From the NCBI RefSeq assembly GCF_048771995.1, contig NC_133030.1, forward strand, positions 59,800,001 through 59,864,000: 64,000 nt of DNA, read 5' to 3'. Of the stretch, positions 35,106 to 45,011 are shown in pieces. The translations under genes were made by a program, and so were the position numbers. This stretch comes from Taeniopygia guttata (Eukaryota; Chordata; Aves; Passeriformes; Estrildidae). Numbering within the stretch: the stretch's first letter is position 1; each line of letters begins with the position of its first letter. Below the pieces are notes generated by a model that was not told the origin of the DNA, made no database searches, and was given only the letters and a program-made list of their open reading frames with translations.

Positions 35106-38100
35106 TTAATGTCCATTCCCACCTTCAGAGAGGATCCGTGAGGGCTCCGTGTACTTTGCTGTCATCAGGTAGAAGAGAGCAGGGGCAGGTACCAAGGCAA
35201 GCAAAGGCAGGTCCTGCTCAAGCTTATCCAGTTTGGAAATGGAGATGATTCCATAGGCATGGAGTAACCAGTGGCTGAAGAGGACAACGAGCCTTTTCTT
35301 CCTCACAAGCAGATCCTTGAAAAACTTGCAAAAATAAACACAATATCCTGTTAGCATTCAGCCTGTTACCCAGCACCTGAAATTTATGAGGTGTGACAGG
35401 TAGAGCACAAAAACCATGTGAAGCCTCCTGGGTTTGAGCCCTTCCAGCACACACCCAGATTCTCAGTGCACCATCAGAGGGAATTCTCACATGACATCCC
35501 TCCAGCCAAGAGGGGAAGGGATACAGGAAAAGGCTTAAATGTAGAATACACCAGTGAGAAAAGGCAAGAGACAAAGTGGTCTCTGCTCACTCAAGTCTTT
35601 TTTACTCTTTTAACACAGGAAACTTGTTTACCCACCTCCACTTCAGAAGCAGACAAGTACACAGCCAGTGTAACCAAAGAGAGCACCAGGATGATGTATG
35701 GGAAGGCATAATCTAAAGGCAAACATACAACACATTAAAAGGCAAAAATATGGCACAGCTTATCCTTCAGCAGAGAGTTCTTCCACAGGTGTGAAGCAAA
35801 CTGAGCTGCTCTGGCTGCCTCTTAGCATGGCACCACACATGCACAGCAGTGAGGGTCAGCCAAGCACAACCTGCAGAGCTGTTCCCTCTGAGGTTTTCTG
35901 CTACTTCTCAGTGGAGTTACTCAACACTTACACCACAAATTGAAAAAGGTACATGATGAGATAAGTAGTCAGGCTGAGTGGGGATTTTGTGGCACCTCTC
36001 CAAATGTGACAAGAATGCTGGAAGCTAAACCAAAAATAGCCAATCTCTCCAAATTTACACTGAAATCCATTTCCAAAATCAGATAAACTCTGCCTTAGCA
36101 AAAAGTGGAACTAGCTCGTTCTGAAGTACTTTCCTCTCCCACCCCCTCTGCTCCTTTTTTGAGAAAGGGACAGTGTCTAGCAGCAGTAGCTGATGTGAAA
36201 CAGTGCTGGTCAGGAGCCTGGTGAGGATAGAGCTCACCTTTTCAGGTGCAACTCCTCAAAATAACCCTAAACAATATCCTCATTCCCAAAGCAAAAATTG
36301 TCCTTCTGTCTCTGGATTCCTTTCTTAGTGTGCATTTATAGGAGTGTTTTTAGGAGAGAACTCACAGAGGAGGCCTCCTCCCACGGCCTGCAGCACGGTG
36401 AGGATGGGGAAGAAGTAGAGTGCTGCATAAATGCTTTTAAATCGATCAGACCTTCCCAAACCACAGGCAATCTTCTTAACCAGGAGAGGCCGAAGCAGCA
36501 TCATCAACACGAGACAGAAGGCATAATAGATAAACACAATGGTGTACCTGGAGAAAAAAAAAAAAAATCCTCAAAATGTGCATTTTCTCATAGAGATTTG
36601 GGTCACAACCAAGGAATTTGGGGTTAGTCATGAACTCTAAAGACTTTATAGGCATAAGATTAAAACACAGAATGATGGGCTCACTTTTCCATAGGGGAAA
36701 CAGTCAAGATGTTTCCTTTCCAAGGAAAGGAAAACAAAAAGAAAACAAGAAGTTTTAAGCTACATAGTGATAGGCTGAGAGGACATAGTCTCAACCTGCA
36801 CATAGAGAGGTTCAGGTTGAACATCAGGAGGAATTTCTTCACAGAAAGGGTGACCAGACACTGGAATGAGCTGTCCAGGGAGGTGATGGAGCCACCATCC
36901 CTAGAGATGTTTAACGAAAGACTGGAATTGGCACTCAGTGCCATGCTGGTGTAGGGCCATAGGTGAGACTCAATGATCCCAGAGGTCTTTTCCAACTAAA
37001 TTGATTGTGTGATAGCCTGAGCTACGCCACTTTCTCTGATTACTCAGAAAGTCATTAAGTGTTGCAAAATCTATGTAAAACAGCTCAAGGCACAAAAGAT
37101 TCGGGGGACTGATTGCCATTGATCCCAGCTCTACCTGAACACTTTTGGCAGCTTGGAGGAGAGGCAGGGAGGTACACATTCACAGGGGGTACACACTCAA
37201 GGGGGTACACACTCACAGGGTACATGCTCAGAGGGGATACATGCTGATAGGGGGTACATGCTGATAGGGGGGTGTCTCAGGGTGATGTTATGGTGTTTGT
37301 ATCTCCAGTCGTGTGTTGTGTTTATGTTTGATATTATGTTCTGTGCTTTCAGAACTGACTCTGAAAGTGAAGGTTTGTTTTGCCTTGTTATCAGCCGGTT
37401 CACCTCCCACCATGGTCTGCTGTCTAGAAAAGGCTAGTGCTGGCTAGCTTGCTTTTGCTTGCTTGCTTGCTCTGCTTGCTTGCTTTTGCCTTTGCTTCCT
37501 AGTTAGTTTAGCTAAGCAGTCCAATTCTTTCCCTGGACTGTTTCTTTTCCTTTCCTCTTCCTCAATACCATCCAACCTGCTCCGGACTGGGATCTGGGAA
37601 ACACCAAGGAACACCAGGAGCCTGCATTTGGTGATCTGCAGCAGCCATCCCCAGTGCTGGAGAGCAATCCCCAGCACCCAGACCCAGGCGACCACTCCCA
37701 GGAAAGACTTTCTGGATTTGTTCATCTCTTCAGAGTGGTGAAAGAGTTTTGTTGTCATCTGGTGTTGTTAATATTTTTTGTGCTGGGGAGTGCTTTGTTC
37801 GTTAAATAAACATGTTCTTTTCTACTTTTCTCAGAGAAAATTTTTTCCTGAACCAGGTGGGTGGGGGTTTGTTTTCTGGGGGCTCCTTTCAGAGGGTTTT
37901 CCCCAAATTTGCCCTAAACTAGGACAGGGGGTACACACACACAGGGGATACACACAGGGGGCACATGGTCACAGGGGGGTACACACTCACAGGGGGTAGA
38001 CAGCCTCGTGGGTGCAGTGCACAGTGGTGATGTAGTCAGGGCTGGGGTTGTAGAGCATGGTGTACCAGTCTGAGAGTTTCTTGACGCGGCAGGAGCGGAT

Positions 38101-40157
38101 GTGCAGGGAGCCCACGGGGTCGCTGAGCAGCAGTGTCACCACGGCCGCCGCGCTGCACTCCAGCAGCGCCGTCAGGTGCTGCAGCAGCGCGCTGGAGCTG
38201 CGGGACAACAGCACTGTCACACTGCCACGCTGCCAGCTCCTGCAAATCCCAACACCCGCTGGAATCCCAACGCTGCAGAGTTCAAACCTGCCCACTGTGG
38301 AAGCTCTTTAAAGTCTCAGGGGATTCAGTGTGTAAAAGAAAGAGCGGTGAGGGTAACGCACCACACAGCTCGGAAGGGGTGATGTTGTGATATAAGCAGA
38401 ATTTCCAAAGCTGCAGGTCTTTGTTGCAGGTGGTAAATATTCATATATTAAACATTCCCAGTCCCCTATCTTTTCACTTGCTCATAGAATCAGAGAATCA
38501 TTTGGGTTAGAAGGGACTTTAAAGACTGTCTTAATTCCAACCCCCTGCCATGGACAGGGACAGTTCAAGACACTCCAGAGACATCACTCCTTAAAAAAAC
38601 TCCAGTCTAACCCCTAATGGCCACATGCAGCTGTGGATTTAAACCTCTTTTTTACAGAACATTTCTGATGTAAAGGCCACAGCAGCTCTGACCCAGAATA
38701 GATATTCCCACAGAGAAAACTCAAACCCATCCTCTGGTTGCACTTGTGCAGCCCTGCTGATACTGACCCAGGGGAGAAGGGATGATACAACCTGCTGCTT
38801 CTGTCTGCTGGGAACCCAAATCCAGCCCAAACTGCCAGATGTGCAGTGCCACATTAAAGAGGTACAGACCATACCCTGAGGGCAGTGACTGGACAGGGTG
38901 CCCTGCAGGACACTTACATTTGTAAATAAACCCTTCTAAAGCTGCTCTAACTTCTGTTGAACCATATCTGCTCAATCAACAAGAAGGATGGATGGGGCTC
39001 TGAGCAACCTGGTCTACTGAAAGGTGTCCCTGCCCATGAGAGAGAATTGGAACTGGATGATCTCTAAGGTTCCAACCCAACCCAGACCAGTTTAGCATTC
39101 CAAGAACTGCTGGACAGTTCAGCTCAGCATCTCAGACTGATCACTCGTGGATAAAAGATCTCCAATTGTAAACAACCCACCTAGAGAAAGGGTACACAAA
39201 CCTCTTCTTTCCAGAATACCACTCAATAAAGAACCAGTGTAAAACCAGGGGCAGCATGGCCATGAAGCCGAGGTACAGCCAGTCATAGCGGTCTGGAGAT
39301 CCCAAACACTCCCGGCAGATTTTGTTGTCATCGGTTCTTTGGCCTCTGGGGCACACCTGCAGAAGGCAGAGGCTGTATTTAGAACCCCACCACCAACAGC
39401 AAATCACTGCAGTTCATGGAAAAACAGCTCAAAGCACTGCGGGGCAAGACACAGACAGATTTTTAAAGAGATCAAACAATAACGCAGTAATTTCTCAACT
39501 TACACTTGCTCTCCCTGGCTCTTCTTTTTAAGGGGGAAGTATGATTAAAAGCCTTCATGCAAGCCTCCATTTTCCTCTCCTGCTGCCACACCACTCCCTT
39601 GCATCTCAGCTCCCTCACCAGGCTGCTCACAACCACTGTTCCCCCGCTTCGTGCTTCCCTTTCATCCATCCCACCCTTCCCGGGTCTCGCTCTCCCTTAG
39701 AACGCCAATAAAACCGGCGTGAACAGAGATTTATTTCAGCACAGCTCTCCACACCGTCCCGGTCCCTTCCAGCTTTTCCAGCCGGTCCATTCAGCACCGA
39801 GCACCTTCTTCGGGAAGCGATTCGCGGCGCAGCTGCTGTTCTCGCCCCGGCAGCCCCGTTACCGACCCGCATGGGCTGCGGCTCCCGGTGCGCCCCGCAC
39901 TCACCCCGCAGTCCCCGTAGGTCTCCACGGAGCCGTTCACCGCCAGCACGGTCCTGCCGCAGTACAGCCCGAGGCAGGCGGGCTGGATGTCCACAGCTGC
40001 GGGCACAGCGCGGGCCGCGTTACCGGGAGAGGCACCGTTCGGCCACTCCCGGCCCGGTACAGCCTCTAACAACCCCCTCAGCGCCATCCACGCCCCCCCC
40101 GCACTCCCAGCCCGGTCCCGCTGCCCCATCCCGGCCCGTCATACCGGCGCGGAACAT
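35106..40157 (-). CDS. JKAMP: JNK1/MAPK8-associated membrane protein
   Basis: JKAMP is a multi-pass ER membrane protein that links ER-associated degradation factors and the proteasome and modulates JNK1. Seven minus-strand coding exons: 40145-40157, 39905-39996, 39202-39356, 37991-38197, 36366-36547, 35636-35712 and 35106-35324. They total 945 bases, 314 residues plus stop, with every phase joining. The start is ATG at 40157 in a CCGCC context, giving MFRA before AVDIQPACLGLYCG. The N-terminal region carries paired cysteines (C12/C17, C34/C37, C49/C52). YDWLYLGFMAMLPLVLHWFF at about residues 59-78 is the first membrane segment. LSDWYTMLYNPSPDY, FIYYAFCLVLMMLLRP, LYFFPILTVLQAVGGG and HWLLHAYGIISIS follow. 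The protein ends EPSRILSEGGNGH. The last acceptor is read as GCAAG before FFKDLLVRKKR, the least certain junction. It shares a divergent promoter with L3HYPDH. Confidence 0.95.
36735..37012 (+). mobile_element. CR1 LINE 3' end, sense, in JKAMP intron 4
   Basis: Sense CR1 text: GAACATCAGGAGGAATTTCT, AGACACTGGAATGAGCTG, GAGGTGATGGAGCCACCATC and ACTCAATGATCCCAGAGGTC, ending TTTTCCAACTAAATTGATTG. It is antisense to JKAMP. Confidence 0.9.
37171..37990 (-). repeat. 16-18 bp minisatellite built from the JKAMP exon 4 splice donor, split by an LTR
   Basis: Units close to GGGGGTACACACTCACA on the + strand occur about six times at 37171-37272 and three to four times at 37927-37990. On the JKAMP strand each reads roughly TGTGAGTGTGTACCCCC. 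The array runs straight into the exon 4 end, where CCCCCT/GTGAGT is the real donor (exon end 37991). The arrays flank the LTR at 37273-37926. Confidence 0.85.
37273..37926 (+). mobile_element. Endogenous retrovirus solo LTR fossil in JKAMP intron 4
   Basis: A 654-base element that begins TGTCTCAGGG and ends CTAGGACA, so it has the TG...CA ends of an LTR. It is flanked on both sides by runs of five G, a possible target duplication but uninformative in a G-rich repeat. It has a polyadenylation signal (TTAAATAAACATG near 37803) and a GCTT-rich stretch at about 37448-37490. The text resembles passerine ERV LTRs known to me. No retroviral gene region is present. It lies antisense to JKAMP. Both ends look whole. 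Confidence 0.75.
38485..38625 (-). mobile_element. CR1 tip, antisense, in JKAMP intron 3
   Basis: CATAGAATCAGAGAATCATT followed by GGGTTAGAAGGGACTTTAAA and CAACCCCCTGCCATGGACAG is a CR1 3' tip. Confidence 0.88.
38990..39107 (+). mobile_element. CR1 tip, sense, in JKAMP intron 3
   Basis: TGAGCAACCTGGTCTACTGA, AAGGTGTCCCTGCCCATG, GAACTGGATGATCTCTAAGG and TTCCAACCCAACCCAGACCA are sense CR1 text. Confidence 0.85.
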
Positions 40158-40462
40158 GGCGGTAACCCGGCAACCGCGGCCGGTACTTCCGCCGCGCCAC
40201 TTCCGCTTCCGCCGCGGGAATGCGGAGCTGGAACGCGGCGGGGACCGTGAGGGCGTGTCCGTAACGGGGCGCGGTTACCGCGTGGGCGTGTCCGTAACGG
40301 GGCGTGGTCACCGCGTGGGCGTGTCCGTAACGGGGCGCGGTTACCGCGTGGGCGCGGTCACGGGGCGGGACCGTGGGTGGGCGTGGCGTGGGCGCGGCCG
40401 CGGATGCCCGAGGGGGCGTGGTCTGTTTGTGGGCGTGGCCTCGCGGGGCCTCGGTGGCACCG
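40158..40462. promoter_or_regulatory. Bidirectional CpG promoter between JKAMP and L3HYPDH
   Basis: Only 305 bases separate the JKAMP start (40157, minus) from the L3HYPDH start (40463, plus). The stretch is very CpG-rich, has no TATA box, and carries two ETS-type ACTTCCG sites (40185-40191, 40199-40205). An ATGGCGG motif of YY1 type overlaps the JKAMP start region on the + strand at 40156-40162. It also holds GC boxes and a 33-bp tandem repeat. ETS and YY1 motifs are typical of divergent housekeeping promoters. The transcription start points are not visible from sequence. Confidence 0.75.
40251..40374. repeat. 33-bp GC-rich tandem repeat inside the divergent promoter
   Basis: Three full units at 40251-40283, 40284-40316 and 40317-40349, then a degenerate partial unit to about 40374. 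Each contains GGGCGTGTCC, GTAACGGGGCG and GGTTACCGCGT (GGTCACCGCGT in unit 2). The GTTAC and GTAAC parts are complementary. GGGCGTG is a KLF/Sp-type core and TAACGG a MYB-type core. Confidence 0.92.
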
Positions 40463-43268
40463 ATGGCGGCGCAGGGCGGCGGCGGCGCTGAGGGTGACAG
40501 CGGCGGAGCGGGAGGACGGGCGCTGCCGCCGCACTCGCCCTCTTGCGCGGTGCTGCAGACGGTGGAGATGCACACGGGCGGCGAGCCGCTGCGCATCATC
40601 CCGCGGCTGGAGGCGGCGGAGCGGGCGGCGGCGGCGGGGCTGTCGCTGCTGTCGCTGCGGCGGGAGGTGGCGGCCAGGCACGACCACGTGCGGCGGGCGC
40701 TGCTGCACGAACCGCGCGGCCACGCCGGCATGTACGGGGCCGTGGTGGTGCGCGGCGGGGCGGCCGCGGACGGCGCGGACCTGGCGGCGTTGTTCCTGCA
40801 CGGCGCCGGGTACAGCGCCATGTGCGGCCACGCCGTGATGGCCCTCGGCCGCTTCGCCCTCGACTACGGGCTGGTGCCGGTGCCCGCCCGCCCCGAGGCC
40901 GCCGTCCGCCTGCGCTGCCCCTGCGGGCCCGTCACCGCCTTCGTGCCCTGGGACGGCCGCCGCAGCGGTAACCCCGTGCGCTTCCACAGCGTGCCCGCCT
41001 TCGCTGCCGCCACCGGTGGGGACCGCCGGGTGTGGGGGGGGCTGGCTGAGAATTATGACTAGGGACACATCTGGGAATTGTGTCCCTAGTCCCACTGGTG
41101 TTCAGAGGGCGTCAGGGATGCTGTAAGGTGCCATAGGAGTACTTAAAGTATCATCCCTGTCTGCTGCCTCTGCATGTGTCTGCGTTCCTTCACTCTGTAT
41201 GCAATCCAGCACAGTTTTGCCTCCTCACCTTCCTCCCTTTCTCTGCTCAGACTTGGCCGTTGATGTCCCTGGCCATGGGAAGGTGGTGGTTGACATTGGC
41301 TACGGTGGCACCTTCTACGCCTTCCTCAGTGCCGAGCAGCTGGGCCTCGATGTGTGCTCTTCAAAGACCAGAGACCTTGTCAGTGCAGCGAGTGCAGTGA
41401 CAGAAGCGGTGAAGAAACAGGTATGGAGGAGCACTGTGGTACCCCAGCATGTTCCCTTTGGGGTGACTGTGCCAGACAGATGCTCAGGATGGGGGGAGAG
41501 TTCCATCCTCCTGGCCCCATGTTGAATTTCAGAGTCCTTACAAGGACATAAGGAGCCTTCCTGCTTCTCTCTGTCTCTGTTACCTGTGAAGCAGAGGTGG
41601 AAATGCAGCCATGTGGCTTTGTCCCCTTCCTCTGGTCTCTCACAGAAGCTGCACTGCACACATTGCTGCTGCTGTGTGCATTTGTGATCCTCTCTGTGCT
41701 GTTCCCAGTTCAAGCTTCATCACCCTGAGAGTGAAGACCTGGCTTTCCTCTATGGCACCATACTGACAGATGGGAAAGATGCCTTTAGTGAGGAGCCCAC
41801 CACCAACATCTGTGTGTTTGCAGATGAACAGGTACAGAAACAGGCTCTTCTCGGGCACAAGAGGCACCACAATTGTCCCTTTGTCCCTTAGATCCACTGC
41901 AGAGAAGAGAGACTGTTCTGGTTCTTAGTTTGGGCAGTGATTGATTGTGCTGCTGTCATGTCTCTGGAGAGCTGAGTGTCGATGCACACATTCTGGTTTT
42001 GCTCCTAATAGTAGAAATACTTCTGCACACCTTAGATGATGGCATTTTAAAAAGGTTCATACCCAAAACCTGTTGATTGGAATTTTCCAGGAGATCAGGA
42101 GCTGAGACAGGATCCCAGCATAGTGCATGTGCCTGAAGTCCTATTTCAGGGAACATCTGGAGATGAATAACAGGAGAGAAAAATGGGGTGTTAAAATTCT
42201 CTTCTTGTCTGCAGTGCATAAGGTATCACATAAATGGCAGGAGAAGTTTGGGTTGGACTTCCCAGCAGTGAGGAGTGTGGAATGTCAGGACAGGTCACCT
42301 CAGAAGCTGGCCAACACTGTGTTCCTGGAGATTTTAAAAACCAGGCTGGCCAGGAGCCCCCTCAGCGTAAGGAGAACCAATCTTGCCTTGAGGTGTGAGA
42401 ATGGGGCAGGTGGCCTCAGCCCCTCTCAGTCCTGAGATGATGTTGGGAAGATTTGAAGTGCTCCTAAATAGCCTCAGTGTTTATTAGATCATCCATTCCT
42501 AACTGTGCCAAAGCCAACCACAGTCCAGAAGTACCCCAAACCTGCTTCTTTCTTCCTTCTCAGTTCTGGTGTATCAGGATTCTCTACAAAACGCTGGGCT
42601 GTTGGAGTTTCCCCTGATTGCAGTGTAAAGGTGGCAGAAAGAACTGAGGGAAGGAATCCCACTTTGTATTAAACCCCAAAATCTAGAGCTGGTTGGTCTC
42701 TTCTGCTGTAGGTTGACCGAAGTCCGACAGGCTCGGGGGTGACAGCTCGCATTGCCTTGCAGCACCACAAGGGACTCATCCAGCTGGAGCAGAGCAGAAC
42801 CTTCCGCAGCAGCACCACGGGCTCCTTGTTCACTGGGAAGGCAGTGAAGGCAAGTGGCTCATGCTGGACTTTCCCCCTGTCTCAAGGGCTGCTGGAAATG
42901 TGCTCAGTGGGGAAGCAGAAAAGCCTTTCTGTGCCTAGGGAAGGAGGGAGGTGCCTGTGTGTCTTGCCCTCCCACAAACCTGGCACTAAAAGGATTTTAG
43001 GACCTTGTTGTGTTGCGTGGCTGCTTTGGGATGTATCAGGGCAGGGGTGTCTGCATAAATGTCAGGCAGCACTGGAATTCTGTAGAGCTGGGAGAGTGGA
43101 GAACCTTCTGTTGCCTCTAACCTCATCCTGATCCCTCTGCAGGAGGCCAAGTTTGGGAACTACAACGCTGTCATTGTGGAAGTCTCAGGAGAAGCCTTTT
43201 ACACTGGCACAGCCACCTTCACTGTTGAAGAGGAGGACCCACTGAAACACGGCTTCTTCCTCAAGTGA
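40463..43268 (+). CDS. L3HYPDH: Trans-L-3-hydroxyproline dehydratase
   Basis: This enzyme of the proline racemase family dehydrates trans-3-hydroxy-L-proline to delta-1-pyrroline-2-carboxylate in the cytosol. Exons: 40463-41015, 41251-41420, 41709-41831, 42712-42849 and 43143-43268; 1110 bases, 369 residues. The family motif EMHTGGEPLRI lies at residues 35-45. The catalytic cysteine is in SAMCGHAV (Cys121). The second catalytic position is Thr288 in DRSPTGSG, the Thr being what separates dehydratase from the Cys/Cys racemases. The end reads KHGFFLK. The human enzyme is 354 residues; the extra length is a Gly/Ala-rich N-terminus. ATG 40463 is the first in-frame start after the divergent promoter. 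Intron 4 (42850-43142) starts with GC (AAG/GCAAGT), a GC-AG intron; the others are GT-AG. GPR135 follows on the same strand. Confidence 0.97.
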
Positions 43269-43645
43269 CCAGAGCCACGGGTGGTGGCAAAGCCTCACTG
43301 ATGGTGCTGCTCTTCTCCTGCCCGTGAATTTCTGTTTTGCTTCTCCACACGTTGCAACAGGAGCAGCCTTGGGTGGTGTGACAGCATTTGTCACATTTCA
43401 GGATAACAGGCTTGTTGCCCTGTTGTGATTAGCATATTGGGTGCACTGTGATTAGCATATACAAGCTGCTCTGAAAAGCTGTAGTATTTCTCTTCTTTTT
43501 CTTTTTCTTCCCCGTAATTCACAGAAAACTGAGCCGATCGAGCTGATCTTGGAGAGCTGCCTTCAAATTTATGTGCCTTCTCTATGTCTGCAAATTATGA
43601 ATTTCAAAGTTAGATTTCTATTAAATACCAGCTGAAAACTCGGCC
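43269..43645 (+). other. L3HYPDH: L3HYPDH 3' UTR
   Basis: ATTAAA at 43620-43625 is the nearest polyadenylation hexamer after the stop, followed by T-rich text at 43645-43662. A longer form using AATAAA at about 44200 cannot be excluded. Confidence 0.55.
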
Positions 43646-44840
43646 ATTTTCCTTGTTTTCACTCCCAGATCTCATTTGCAGGATTGTGCTGAGTATGTCA
43701 TGACTCTGGGTTTGAATTGCTAACTCTTGTCTCCTGCTCAGCCAGCTGTGCTGTTCTGTCTCATGCCCCAGCTTCCCTGCTCAGCCTGTCCAGACAACCC
43801 CTTCTTGCTCATTCCACCCCACCAGGGCTCTCCTGCATTCTGGGGCTGGGTGCAGGTATTTGATCAGAATTTCCTGTGTTCCTGCTGAGTGTCCATGCTG
43901 TGCTGCTTCCCTAAGCCTTCCTCTCTTGCTTATCTTGGACCACTGGCTGCAAATACCCTGTGATTAACTTACAACAGGAGCAGCTGTGTTTGAAAGTCTG
44001 AGCCATTATGACCTTTGACTGCTAATTATTTACAGATTTTGTCCCAGTCCAGGGGCAACTTGTGCAGCAGAGTGCAGTCAGTGCTTTGCCAGACTACCTC
44101 CAGGGAAAAAAGCAAGCATTTGCAGTGGCAGGAGCAGACCTTCAGACCTCTGGTGGCTTGTCACTTCCACTCTGTCTCAAGATAAAATGGTGCTTGTTAA
44201 ATAAAGACACTCAAGGGAGGAACTGTCACTTGTTAAAATGAGACATGAGAATGGTCATCTCATGGAAGCTCATGCAGCAGAAAGGTGCATACTGGTGAAC
44301 TTAGATAAGGTTGGCACAGAAAAGCTTGGCAGTACTTTCTTCTGTCAGAAATAACTTTGTAGCAGGAGGAAACAAAAAAAAAAAATCCCCTGATTTATGC
44401 AACTGCTGTGCTGCCAATAGAGGTTTTTTGGGATGCTGTCTGGGGCTCCTGCTCCCAGCTTCCCTGTAACTTCTTTGTAAGTCCCATACAGCCTTACAAG
44501 AAGTGGCATACACATCCTGTGTATCCTGTGTGCCTGCAGGAGCACACTCTTACATGTGTTTTCATCTTCTGGGCATCTCCCTTCTGATCAGCCTGGCTCC
44601 TTGGAAAGAGCTGGGACAGCAAGTCACAAAGCACAGCACAGGATGTTTGGAGGTACTTCAGGCATTAACTGGGGCGCATCCTTCATTACCATCCTTAAGA
44701 AAAATTTCAGATGGGAGCAGGCAGCTGCGGATCAGAGTGGTAGAAAGGGGTGGGGGGGTGTTCAAACCCCAGCCTGGTGAGCCAGGCTGGTGGTCCCAGC
44801 CTCCCGCTGTGTCTGGGGGTACCCGGTCCTCCGTGATGGG
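43646..44840. other. Intergenic between L3HYPDH and GPR135
   Basis: No gene and no clear repeat. Base composition rises sharply in GC from about 44740 towards GPR135. Confidence 0.5.
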
Positions 44841-45011
44841 GCTGCCAGGGGAGCACATCAGCGGGGACCCGCGGGATGATGCCGCTGTGGGCACTGATGG
44901 TCCGCAGGGGCTCGGGTCCGGCTGGGCCGGTTCGGTTCCCCGGGCAACGGCGGCCGAGCGACGTCAGCGGCCGGGGGGGCCGGGAGCGGCGGGGCCTGTG
45001 CAGCCGCGGCC

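Noticed and set aside
40078-41095. Two antisense frames of about 245 residues across the L3HYPDH first exon and promoter
   Set aside because: They lack family motifs, are rich in Arg/Pro/His as expected from a GC-rich complement, and run through the promoter repeat.
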